DNA from: CAVIQK01 sp964613035
GTDB lineage: Bacteria > Bacillota > Clostridia > Christensenellales > DTU072
Direction: 5' to 3'
Assembly (NCBI GenBank): GCA_964613035.1
Contig: CAZTFQ010000006.1
Coordinates: 1 to 64,000 of the forward strand
Length of the DNA: 64,000 bases
Made by a program: the position numbers and the translations under genes. Below, piece after piece: positions 31,199 to 39,364 of the stretch. The notes beneath the pieces were generated by a model. That model was given only the letters and a program-made list of their open reading frames with translations, searched no databases and had not been told where the DNA came from. The stretch's first letter is position 1; the number at the start of each line of letters is the position of its first letter.

Positions 31199-33586
31199 TT
31201 ACGAACGAAGTTTCGCGCCTGTTTCGGCGTTAAGAGACTTGAGTATCGCATCCGTCTGCGAAACGACTACGGCATCGGTCAAAGTGGCGTTTTTATCTCT
31301 GAGGACGACTTTAATGGCGACGCTCTTCATACCCTTTTCCACTTGATCGCCCTGATATACGTCGAAAATGCGCACGCTTTCTATTATTCCGCGATCGGCT
31401 TTTTTCACTGCGTCGATTATAGAATCCGCCGTAACGTCCGCCTTAACGAGGACGGCTAGGTCTCTTTCCGCGGACTGGAATTTCGAGATGGCTTCGAATA
31501 CGGGCATCTTACCGGACAATCTGATAATCGTTTCTAAATCCAATTCTGCGATATAGACTCGTTTATCGAGATCGAAATCTGCGGCAACCGAAGGATGAAC
31601 CTCGCCGAGATATCCGACGTATTTTTCGTCAACATACAATTCCGCGGTACGCGTGGGATGCATATAACTTCTGGACCCGGCAACGAATCTACCGCTTAAA
31701 TCCAATCTTTCGAGAACGTCTTCAACGATATTTTTAAGCGAATAAAAATCTTCTCTCTCTCCTATAACGCCGAGAGCTAATGTGTTGAATTCTTTGGCAG
31801 GTGCGTCATCGAACAAATTCTCGAAGTATCTTTTGGCGACTTCGAAATAACGACCTTCTTTATTGCCCTTCTGATAGTTATAAGAAATAGTCTTAAGCAT
31901 ACTATATGCCAGAGTTGTCCTCATCACGGAAAAATCTTCGCCGATGGGGTTTTCTATTCTGATACATTTTCTTAAAACGCTGTCTTCGGGCACGCGGAGC
32001 AAATCAAAAATCTTGGGGCTGACAAAAGAATACGTCACTATCTCGTGCATACCGTCCGAAACGAGGCAATCTTTTATGGTAAGGGTTGTTTTCTGTTGCT
32101 TGGTTCTTCCGCCTTTTACGGTACCGCCTTTGTTGAGCAAGGTGGGAGTAAGGTGATCGTAACCGTATATTCTGATGACTTCTTCTGCGAGATCGTTGGC
32201 TCCGTCGATATCTTCTCTATATAGAGGAATGACCGAAATAAGGCTACCGTTTTCCGAAATGACCGTCTCTATATTGAGGCTGTTGAGTATATCCGACACT
32301 ACTTTCGCGGGAACGTCTATTCCCAAAACAGAATTAACTTTATTGAGAGTGGTACGGACGATTTTATTTTTCACATCGGGATTGGTGTCGATAATATCAC
32401 CCGTAATAGTGCCGTAGCCGTATTTGTCGATAAGATTGAGCGCCCTTTTGAGACCGGTCTCCTGACAATAAAAATCTACGCCTTTTTCGAATCTGAAAGA
32501 GCTGTCGGAAGAAAGCTTAATGGCTCTGGAAGTTTGTCTTACGGAATCTCTTGCAAATCTTGCCGATTCAAATATTATTCTGGAGGTGTCGGGCATGACC
32601 GAAGAATATTCTCCGCCCATAACGCCTGCAATGGCGACTACCTTGTTTTTATCCGCGATAACGAGATTTTTCTCGTTAAGAACGTACTCGTTGCCGTCGA
32701 GCGCGGTGATTTTTTCACCGTTGACTGCGGGTCTGACGATAATTTCGGCGCCCTCTAACAGAGAAAAATCGAAAGCGTGCATGGGTTGACCTATTTCCAT
32801 TAAGACGTAATTGGTTATATCGACAATGTTATTGATAGGACGTATGCCGACTTTTCTCAGTCTGTACTTAACAATCTCGGGGGATTCTTCGATTTTTATA
32901 TCCGAAACTTCCGCCGCCATATATCTGGGGCAAAGATTTTTGTCTTCGACGGTAACGCCTTTTAACGCGCAAGGACGATTGACCGATTTATAGGTCAAAT
33001 CGGGTTCACGGACGGTTTTTCCGGTAACTGCCGCGACTTCTCTCGCTATACCTAGGACAGAGCTGCAATCTGCGCGATTGGCAGTAAGGGCAATATCAAG
33101 GATAACTTCCGTATGTCCGATTTCTTCATTGATATCGCTACCGATAACCGCCGACTGCTTAAGAACCAAAACTTCGTCTTTATCGGCACCGGGATATTCG
33201 TCCTTTTCCAGTCCGAGTTCTTCCGGACCGCAGAACATACCGTAGCTCATAACTCCTCTAAGCTCGCCTTTTTTAATATCGATACCGTTGAAAAGAGTCG
33301 CTCCGTCTAATGCGACAGGTACGAGGTCTCCGACTTTAACGGTCTTGGAATTGGTCACTATATCGACGTTTTCTTTACCGATCTTGACGTAACAAACGGA
33401 AAGCTTATCCGCATTGGGATGCTTATCTATACCGACGATTTTTCCGACGACCGTATTGGTCACGCGAGTTCTTTCATCGATTATTTCTTCAATTTCAAAA
33501 CCTGCGGAAACGAGTTTGTCCGAGAGTTCTTGGGGTGTAATATCTACGTCTACGTATTCTTTTAACCAACTGAACGGTACTTTCAT
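31199..33586 (-). CDS. pheT: Phenylalanyl-tRNA synthetase beta subunit
   Basis: The 795-residue protein begins MKVPFSWLKEYVDVDI. It contains an N-terminal tRNA-binding EMAP/OB domain (about 40-150), the B3/B4 editing domain, B5, the catalytic-like core and a C-terminal ferredoxin-fold anticodon-binding domain (KFQSAERDLAVLV...). It forms the alpha2-beta2 synthetase with PheS, encoded just upstream with 9 bp between. Length and domain order are standard. Confidence 0.97.
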   Translation of the reverse strand: MKVPFSWLKEYVDVDITPQELSDKLVSAGFEIEEIIDERTRVTNTVVGKIVGIDKHPNADKLSVCYVKIGKENVDIVTNSKTVKVGDLVPVALDGATLFNGIDIKKGELRGVMSYGMFCGPEELGLEKDEYPGADKDEVLVLKQSAVIGSDINEEIGHTEVILDIALTANRADCSSVLGIAREVAAVTGKTVREPDLTYKSVNRPCALKGVTVEDKNLCPRYMAAEVSDIKIEESPEIVKYRLRKVGIRPINNIVDITNYVLMEIGQPMHAFDFSLLEGAEIIVRPAVNGEKITALDGNEYVLNEKNLVIADKNKVVAIAGVMGGEYSSVMPDTSRIIFESARFARDSVRQTSRAIKLSSDSSFRFEKGVDFYCQETGLKRALNLIDKYGYGTITGDIIDTNPDVKNKIVRTTLNKVNSVLGIDVPAKVVSDILNSLNIETVISENGSLISVIPLYREDIDGANDLAEEVIRIYGYDHLTPTLLNKGGTVKGGRTKQQKTTLTIKDCLVSDGMHEIVTYSFVSPKIFDLLRVPEDSVLRKCIRIENPIGEDFSVMRTTLAYSMLKTISYNYQKGNKEGRYFEVAKRYFENLFDDAPAKEFNTLALGVIGEREDFYSLKNIVEDVLERLDLSGRFVAGSRSYMHPTRTAELYVDEKYVGYLGEVHPSVAADFDLDKRVYIAELDLETIIRLSGKMPVFEAISKFQSAERDLAVLVKADVTADSIIDAVKKADRGIIESVRIFDVYQGDQVEKGMKSVAIKVVLRDKNATLTDAVVVSQTDAILKSLNAETGAKLRS

Positions 33587-33595
33587 AGCCTACTC

Positions 33596-34621
33596 CTATT
33601 TATATTGCTTCAAAAATCTCATATCGTTTTCAAAAAGTATTCTCATATCGGGAATACCGTATTTAAGCATCGCGGCGCGCTCTACGCCTACTCCGAAAGC
33701 GAATCCCGTATATACGTCGGGGTCTATTCCGCTCATTCTGAGTACGTTGGGGTTGACGACGCCTGCGCCCAAAACCTCAATCCAACCGGTGCCCTTACAC
33801 AGACTGCAACCTTTTCCGCCGCAAATGGCGCAAGAAACGTCTACTTCCACGCTGGGCTCGGTGAAGGGAAAATACGAAGGACGGAAGCGAGTTTTACTGG
33901 ATTCGGAGAAGAAACCTTTCGCAAATTCGTCCAGAATACCTTTTAAGTCGCAGAGGGTAATTCCTTTATCTATAACCAAACCTTCTATCTGTTGGAACAT
34001 GGGGCTGTGGGTCGCATCGTAATCGGGGCGATAGACTTTACCGGGGCAAATAACTCTGATCGGGGGCTTCTGAGTCTCCATAGTGTGGACTTGCACGGTG
34101 GAAGTCTGAGTACGGAGCATTCTGTGTTCGTCTATATAGAAGCTGTCCTGTCTGTCTCTTGCCGGATGATCGAAAGGAATATTGAGAGCTGTGAAGTTGT
34201 AATAATCGGTTTCTATTTCGGGGCCGTCCGCCATTTGAAAACCGAGATTAAGAAAAACTTCCGAAATTTCGTTGATAACTCTGGATAAAAGATGATTGGA
34301 GCCTATTCCTAGATCTCTTTTTGATAAAGAAACGTCGAGTTTTTCCGCTTCGAGTCTTGCGACCAATTCTTTTTCGGAGAGTTCTTTCAGAGCTACGTCG
34401 ATTTCGGATTCCATTTGATTTCTAACAACGTTGAGTTCTTTTCCTATCTCGGATTTTTGGTCGGCGGGGACGTCTTTAAGTCCTTTAAGAAGAGCCGTCA
34501 GCTCGCCTTGTTTTCCTAAAAAACGAACCTTAAGGTCAATCAAATTCTGCTTATTCAAGTCGGATTTGTTTTTAATCTGCTCCTTGAACGCTTCAAACAC
34601 CTGTTTAATTCTGTCTCGCAT
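33596..34621 (-). CDS. pheS: Phenylalanyl-tRNA synthetase alpha subunit
   Basis: The 341-residue protein has an N-terminal coiled coil (about 1-90) and a class II core with HPARDRQDSFYI, LRTQTSTVQVH (motif 2), the Cys-rich zinc-like CAICGGKGCSLCKGTGWIEVLG and the motif 3 end GFAFGVGVERAAMLKYGI. The ATG at 34621 has GAGGTG eight bases upstream; an in-frame extension to 34663 lies in the promoter leader and is not used. It is first in a transcript with pheT and mutS2. Confidence 0.97.
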   Translation of the reverse strand: MRDRIKQVFEAFKEQIKNKSDLNKQNLIDLKVRFLGKQGELTALLKGLKDVPADQKSEIGKELNVVRNQMESEIDVALKELSEKELVARLEAEKLDVSLSKRDLGIGSNHLLSRVINEISEVFLNLGFQMADGPEIETDYYNFTALNIPFDHPARDRQDSFYIDEHRMLRTQTSTVQVHTMETQKPPIRVICPGKVYRPDYDATHSPMFQQIEGLVIDKGITLCDLKGILDEFAKGFFSESSKTRFRPSYFPFTEPSVEVDVSCAICGGKGCSLCKGTGWIEVLGAGVVNPNVLRMSGIDPDVYTGFAFGVGVERAAMLKYGIPDMRILFENDMRFLKQYK

Positions 34622-34653
34622 AAATGCACCTCGTGTAAAAAGTAACTTAAAAT

Positions 34654-34682
34654 ATAATATCACTTACGAGAATATAAATCAA
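34654..34682 (-). promoter_or_regulatory. Promoter of pheS-pheT-mutS2
   Basis: On the minus strand TTGATT (34677-34682) and TATTAT (34654-34659) are 17 bp apart. The leader would be only about 25 nt, too short for a T-box, so tRNA-sensing control through a T-box is not supported here. Confidence 0.6.
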
Positions 34683-34817
34683 GATTACGCGCGCACATAA
34701 CGAGGAAAATTTTTCTAGCGTGTAGTTTTACAATTTTAGACGTGGTTGGAGCTGCGTCTTCTTTTTTTAGTTAATTCCCGAACGAGAAGCTTGGATTAAT
34801 TATCTAAACTTCTTATT

Positions 34818-35471
34818 TTACGGAACGAGATCTAGATAATCGGTGGTGTCTTTTCCTTCAAGATACGTATCCGGCACTCGTCCGACGATTAAATTTTCCG
34901 CAATAAAAACGTCCGTAAATTCTTCAAATGAAATTTTTTCTATAGGAAGGGATAACGCGATAGTCGTATACACTCTGACGTAAAATTTATGAATGGTCTG
35001 ATTGAGCCCCTCCGCTTTATATTCCGAACAAAACCGACATTTGACTGAGCCGATAGGTAAAACGTCCAGATAAACTTCCGGTCCGAAGTCGGAAAAGAAA
35101 GAAATCCCCGAAAAAGCTCCGAGTCTGACGGGGATTTTATAATTCTCCAATTGAGACACCTGTTCGAAAACTTTTTTCTGGACTAAAAAATTGACTTGAT
35201 TAATCGCATAACCGTTACTTACGACCGCTACGATCTCTCCGTCGGCATTTTTTTCGTATTCAAAAAACGTTTCGGAAAATTCACTGCTGTTTTTTAATTC
35301 TAAAGATAAATCCGCCACGATATCGGAATATACGTTTTTTATCGTAGCAGACAAAACGTTGTTGACAAAAGGCTTAACGATAAACCGCGCGTACAACATA
35401 ACGCAAATAGCTATGACTAAAATTACACCCGTAACGATTATGAACAGCTTTTTCGCACGCACGTCCGACAT
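34818..35471 (-). CDS. YunB-like sporulation protein
   Basis: The 217-residue protein has one N-terminal membrane helix (about 8-30) and an extracytoplasmic domain with features of the YunB family: a residue block IVAVVSNGYAINQVNFLVQKK, then IPVRLGAFSGISFFSDFGPEVYLDVLPIG, and QTIHKFYVRVYTTIAL. YunB is a sporulation protein made in the mother cell in Bacillus. Its presence suggests a spore-forming organism or ancestry. It lies 17 bp after the endonuclease IV-like gene at the end of the large translation operon. Confidence 0.8.
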   Translation of the reverse strand: MSDVRAKKLFIIVTGVILVIAICVMLYARFIVKPFVNNVLSATIKNVYSDIVADLSLELKNSSEFSETFFEYEKNADGEIVAVVSNGYAINQVNFLVQKKVFEQVSQLENYKIPVRLGAFSGISFFSDFGPEVYLDVLPIGSVKCRFCSEYKAEGLNQTIHKFYVRVYTTIALSLPIEKISFEEFTDVFIAENLIVGRVPDTYLEGKDTTDYLDLVP

Positions 35472-35488
35472 ATTAAAAATATATGCCG

Positions 35489-36334
35489 CTACTCACCCAG
35501 ATATATCTTTTTCATTGTCAGCGCGTCTTCGGCTTGAGTACCGTCCGACTCGCATATAACGTACGGCTCTAGTGCGTAGCGGTGTAAAGATTCCGCCAGC
35601 GGAGGGAATTCCGGACCGTATTTTTCGTCGGCAAAAGTCAGATGATAGAGCTCGCCTTTTTCTCCGTAAGCAATTTTACTGAAATGCACGTGCATATTAA
35701 AAACTTTATATTTTGGCAAATTATCAAGCAATTCCTCTATTATAGTATTATAATTTGCCGCTGTTTTTAGAATACCCCGTTCTCTTGCATTAATATGACC
35801 AAAGTCTATACACGGATACAGGAACGGCGCCAGAGACGCATAATCGATTACTTCTTTTACCGTACCGAGCTGATTGAATTTACCCATCGTTTCGATACAG
35901 ACTATCATATCGTCGTATCCCTCTGCGACGATTCTGTCGGCCAATCTGGCAATATTTTCCACTGCGGTACGATGAGCGACGTTTCGTTCCGCTTTACCTT
36001 GCGACGCCGGATGAAACACAACTCTTTTTCCGCCCATCTCACGGACTTTTTCTAGTGACGAAATAACGTAACCGATCGAGTTTTCGATTTTTTGAGGATC
36101 GGGATTGGCGAAATTAATAAAGTAAGGTGCATGCACGCTGAGTTCCAATCCCGCGGCATTAAACGCCGCGCCTATGGCGCCCGCCGTCTCAGAGCTCATT
36201 TTAACTCCCTTTCCGAAAGAGTATTCAAAACAGTCCAGACCTCTTTTTTTACACCAATCGGCAGCCTCTACGGTGTGTTTATGTCCCTCTGCATAAAAAC
36301 TTGCGGAATTGCCCGCAACTCCGAATTTAATCAT
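35489..36334 (-). CDS. Endonuclease IV-like TIM-barrel protein
   Basis: The 281-residue protein is an AP-endonuclease-2 (Nfo) family barrel. Visible metal ligands are His in SVHAPY, His in VVFHPAS, Glu in VCIETMGK, Asp and His in CIDFGH, His in MHVHFSK and Glu in VICESDG. The usual D-x-H pair is replaced by L-x-H (ELYHLTF), so one of the Zn3-site ligands differs. It may repair abasic sites or have diverged to another sugar or nucleotide substrate. It overlaps the truB-ribF stop by eight bases. Confidence 0.82.
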   Translation of the reverse strand: MIKFGVAGNSASFYAEGHKHTVEAADWCKKRGLDCFEYSFGKGVKMSSETAGAIGAAFNAAGLELSVHAPYFINFANPDPQKIENSIGYVISSLEKVREMGGKRVVFHPASQGKAERNVAHRTAVENIARLADRIVAEGYDDMIVCIETMGKFNQLGTVKEVIDYASLAPFLYPCIDFGHINARERGILKTAANYNTIIEELLDNLPKYKVFNMHVHFSKIAYGEKGELYHLTFADEKYGPEFPPLAESLHRYALEPYVICESDGTQAEDALTMKKIYLGE

Positions 36335-38075
36335 TATCCAATTCTCCTACGTCCGAAGCGATTTGCGCAATAAGCTCCTCTGTCGAATCGAACTTTTTAA
36401 TTTCTCGTAAAAATTTTCTCGGATATATTTTCACAACGTGCTCTATAAAATCGAGGCGAGTATCGACGACGTAAGCCTCTATTTTGTATTCGTTATAATC
36501 GAAAGTCGGCGCCGTCCCCACGTTAACCACACCTCGATAACGATTACCGTCGACTACGATATCCGCGGAATATACGCCTACGCCCAACAGACACGGCTTA
36601 TCGGGCACGACGTTAAGCGTCGGATAACCGAGTTTTCGCCCTACTCCTCTACCGTGCGCGCTGACTCCTTCAATAAAGTATTTCGATTGTAAAAGTTCAT
36701 TGGCACGGCTCACGTTACCGCTCTTCAACAATTCTTTTATGCCCGAAGTGGAAATTACAGTATCTCCCGTCGAGAGCAATGCTACTTCTTCAAAAACGAT
36801 ATTGTTTTCTCTGCAATAACTTTTCAATAGGTCGACGTTACCGGCGGCATCGAGACCGAATCGAAAATCACTCCCCGAAACGATAAAATCCGGAGCGACG
36901 TTATCTCTGATATAGTCTAAAAAAGTTATCGGGTCGGATTTATAAAAGCTTTCATCGACGGGCAATTCGAACGGAATACACCCCGACGAAGATAAAATAG
37001 AAAACCTTTCGCTCTCGGTAAACAACGTATCGGAGCGTTTATTGATATATCCTAAAGACGCGTTCTTAAAAAACGATACGTAGAGGCTTCCGTTGCCTGC
37101 CAAATCCAAACCTTGCTCGATGACGCGAGCATGCCCCGTATGTATGCCGTCGAAAAAACCTAAAGCGATACCGACGGACGCGTCGGAGCGATTGGCTCTA
37201 GCTTTCAAAAACGTGACTGCTCGAGCCTGACCGCACTCTACTTTACCGAGCGCAATCGTTTCGTTCAAGCAAGAAATCTTAACAAAATCACAGTCGCTAA
37301 GATCCGTCGAAGTCGAAAATCCTCTCAACAGGGCTATTTCTCTGTCTCTGGTAACCTTAACTTCCGGAACGTTTTTCAAAGCATAATCTATGGGGAGAAT
37401 TTTTGAAAAAACAAGTTCGGGATCGGATTCGAGTTCTTTTAGCGTAACGCTGTCTCTAATGTCGAAGCACCCCGATTTGACGCGATTGATATATTGCATT
37501 ACCGCGCAAGTCCCGAGTCTTTTTCCCATATCGCGCGCGATGGAACGAATATAAGTGCCGCCGGAACACGTTATCGTCATCGAAAAGACTCCTTCTGAAA
37601 CTTCTCGAAGATCTTCAATAGAATATATTTCGATTTCTTTACCTTCCAATTCTATATCGGCACCTTCTCTTGCCAAGTCGTAGCCGCGCTTGCCCTTATA
37701 ACATCTGGCGCTATATAGAGGAGGAATCTGGACGGACTTTCCTATAAATTCCGAGATAATATCTCGTACGTCGTCGAGTGTCGGAACGGGAGCGTTTTCT
37801 TTTAATATTTTACCGGAAGTATCCAGCGTATCGCTATCGATACCGAATCGAAATTCAGTGTAATACGTTTTCTTTTTATCGAGCAAATAAGAAAAAAGCT
37901 TGGTCGAGCTTCCTATCGCGATAGGTAAAACGCCCTCGCCGTCGGGGTCGAGAGTACCGAGATGACCTATTTTGACGTTTTTGTCACGCTTATATAAGAG
38001 GTGCTTTACGATTGCAACCACCTTGGCGGAGGTAATACCCCTCTTTTTATTAACGATAATAAATCCGTTAATCAT
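36327..38075 (-). CDS. truB: Fusion of tRNA pseudouridine-55 synthase (TruB) and riboflavin kinase/FAD synthetase (RibF)
   Basis: One uninterrupted 582-residue frame joins two complete enzymes. Residues 1-290 are TruB: IVNKKRGITSAKVV, catalytic Asp43 in GHLGTLDPDGEGVLP, PPLYSARCYKGKRGYDLAR and GGTYIRSIARDMG. Residues 297-582 are RibF: the adenylyltransferase motif GFFDGIHTGH (306-315), SGSDFRFG, STSGI, then the kinase GRGVGRKLGYPTLN and GVVNVGTAPTF. truB and ribF are adjacent genes in most Bacillota; here the stop and start between them are gone. It overlaps nrnA by eight bases upstream and the endonuclease gene downstream. Confidence 0.95.
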   Translation of the reverse strand: MINGFIIVNKKRGITSAKVVAIVKHLLYKRDKNVKIGHLGTLDPDGEGVLPIAIGSSTKLFSYLLDKKKTYYTEFRFGIDSDTLDTSGKILKENAPVPTLDDVRDIISEFIGKSVQIPPLYSARCYKGKRGYDLAREGADIELEGKEIEIYSIEDLREVSEGVFSMTITCSGGTYIRSIARDMGKRLGTCAVMQYINRVKSGCFDIRDSVTLKELESDPELVFSKILPIDYALKNVPEVKVTRDREIALLRGFSTSTDLSDCDFVKISCLNETIALGKVECGQARAVTFLKARANRSDASVGIALGFFDGIHTGHARVIEQGLDLAGNGSLYVSFFKNASLGYINKRSDTLFTESERFSILSSSGCIPFELPVDESFYKSDPITFLDYIRDNVAPDFIVSGSDFRFGLDAAGNVDLLKSYCRENNIVFEEVALLSTGDTVISTSGIKELLKSGNVSRANELLQSKYFIEGVSAHGRGVGRKLGYPTLNVVPDKPCLLGVGVYSADIVVDGNRYRGVVNVGTAPTFDYNEYKIEAYVVDTRLDFIEHVVKIYPRKFLREIKKFDSTEELIAQIASDVGELDND

Positions 38076-39030
38076 TGCTTAAAATATCGTCGGCTGCGGA
38101 TATCAATTTATGAAGACAATCCTCAAAATATCCGTAGACTCTACATCCCGAAGCATTGTCGTGCCCGCCGCCGCCGAAACATCTGGCGAGACGATACGCG
38201 TAGGCGCATTCTTTACTGCGCACGGACACTTTGAACGCCTTTTCGGAAATTTCCGCCATAGAGACGGCGATTTTTACGCTGTTGATATTGACAACGTCGT
38301 TGACAATATTGTCCGTGTCGCGCTCGGAGGTATGCGTTTTGTTAAACAGAGACTTGGTGAAAACTATTATTCCGACCTCGTTGTTATGATAAAAACCAGT
38401 TTTTGACAAAACTTCCGTTTTTAAATCGAAAACGTTCTTGTCGACGCTACGCATAAGTCGTCTGGCTATCGATTCCGCGTCTATGCCGTATGAATATAAA
38501 TCGGCGACCATACGCATAGTCTTCTCCGTAACGGACGAAAACAAAAACGCGCCCGTATCGGTGAGAACGCCCGCATAGAGATCGTCTGCGATTTTTTTAT
38601 CCATAAGACCGACGTCATAAGACTTAATCAGATAATACAAGACTTCCGACGCGGAAGACGCCTTTTCGTCTATATAATAATCGTCTATATCGGATAAATT
38701 ACCTTTTATATGGTGGTCAATGATAAATTTCTCGGCACATTTATATAAAATTTCCGTAGATCTAAGACCTATTCTGGAAATTTCGTTGGCGTCGACTATA
38801 ACGCCTAAATCGTAGCGGTCGAGATACTCGGTATTAAATCGATATTCTCCGTCGAACGAATATAGCTTGGGTGAGATATCGTTTTCCGAATAGAGATACG
38901 GGACGCCGCCGAATTTTTCCACCAAGCGAGCAAGCGCCGTGGCAGTGCCTACGGCGTCGGGATCTGGATTGATATGAATAAAAATCGCAACCGTTTTTTT
39001 AGACTTAATTTCTTCGAGAATATTAATCAT
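38068..39030 (-). CDS. nrnA: DHH-family oligoribonuclease / pAp phosphatase NrnA
   Basis: The 320-residue protein shows the DHH phosphoesterase motifs HINPDPDAVGTATAL (about 19-33), DLGVIVDANE, FIIDHHIKG, and DTGAFLFSS. It ends with the DHHA1 domain carrying GGGGHDNASG (about 286-295). NrnA removes 2-5-nt oligoribonucleotides and converts pAp to AMP. It sits between rbfA and truB, the standard Bacillota position, overlapping each by a few bases. Confidence 0.95.
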   Translation of the reverse strand: MINILEEIKSKKTVAIFIHINPDPDAVGTATALARLVEKFGGVPYLYSENDISPKLYSFDGEYRFNTEYLDRYDLGVIVDANEISRIGLRSTEILYKCAEKFIIDHHIKGNLSDIDDYYIDEKASSASEVLYYLIKSYDVGLMDKKIADDLYAGVLTDTGAFLFSSVTEKTMRMVADLYSYGIDAESIARRLMRSVDKNVFDLKTEVLSKTGFYHNNEVGIIVFTKSLFNKTHTSERDTDNIVNDVVNINSVKIAVSMAEISEKAFKVSVRSKECAYAYRLARCFGGGGHDNASGCRVYGYFEDCLHKLISAADDILSND

Positions 39031-39364
39031 TATCCTTAATCTCTATACTTTTTATCAATTCGTCTATTCTGAAACCGTTGTCCAGAGACTTATCCTCGAC
39101 GAAATTAAGTTTAGGTATCGTACGGATTTTCATTCTCTTAAACAACAGCTTGCGAATGTACGAAGAAGCGTTGTTGAGAGCCTTAATCAACGCCGTAAAA
39201 TCTTGAGTACCGTAAGCACGCACGTAAATTTTGGCATAACTTAAATCACTCGAACAATCCGCTTCGAATATACTGACGGGAACGTCTATTCTCGGATCTC
39301 CGATCTCGTTATTGACGATTTCGGAGATCTCTTTTTTTAATTGACTGTCTACTCTTTCTATCAT
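39023..39364 (-). CDS. rbfA: Ribosome-binding factor A
   Basis: The 113-residue protein starts MIERVDSQLKKEISEIVN and has the KH-like RbfA fold with YAKIYVRAYG (conserved AKVYVS-like strand), NNASSYIRKLLFKRMKIRTIPKLNFVEDKS. It matures the 30S 5' end region. The ATG overlaps the infB stop as ATGA. An upstream in-frame extension to 39445 lies inside infB and is not real. Confidence 0.95.
   Translation of the reverse strand: MIERVDSQLKKEISEIVNNEIGDPRIDVPVSIFEADCSSDLSYAKIYVRAYGTQDFTALIKALNNASSYIRKLLFKRMKIRTIPKLNFVEDKSLDNGFRIDELIKSIEIKDND

Noticed and set aside
34736..34775. Hairpin AGACG...CGTCT followed by T-run as a terminator
   Set aside because: The T-run is on the plus strand, where no gene ends; the stem is weak and on the wrong strand for the yunB-like gene.
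34622..34817. T-box riboswitch upstream of pheS-pheT
   Set aside because: The predicted promoter leaves a leader of only about 25 nt, and no specifier loop, T-box sequence or antiterminator pair is visible.
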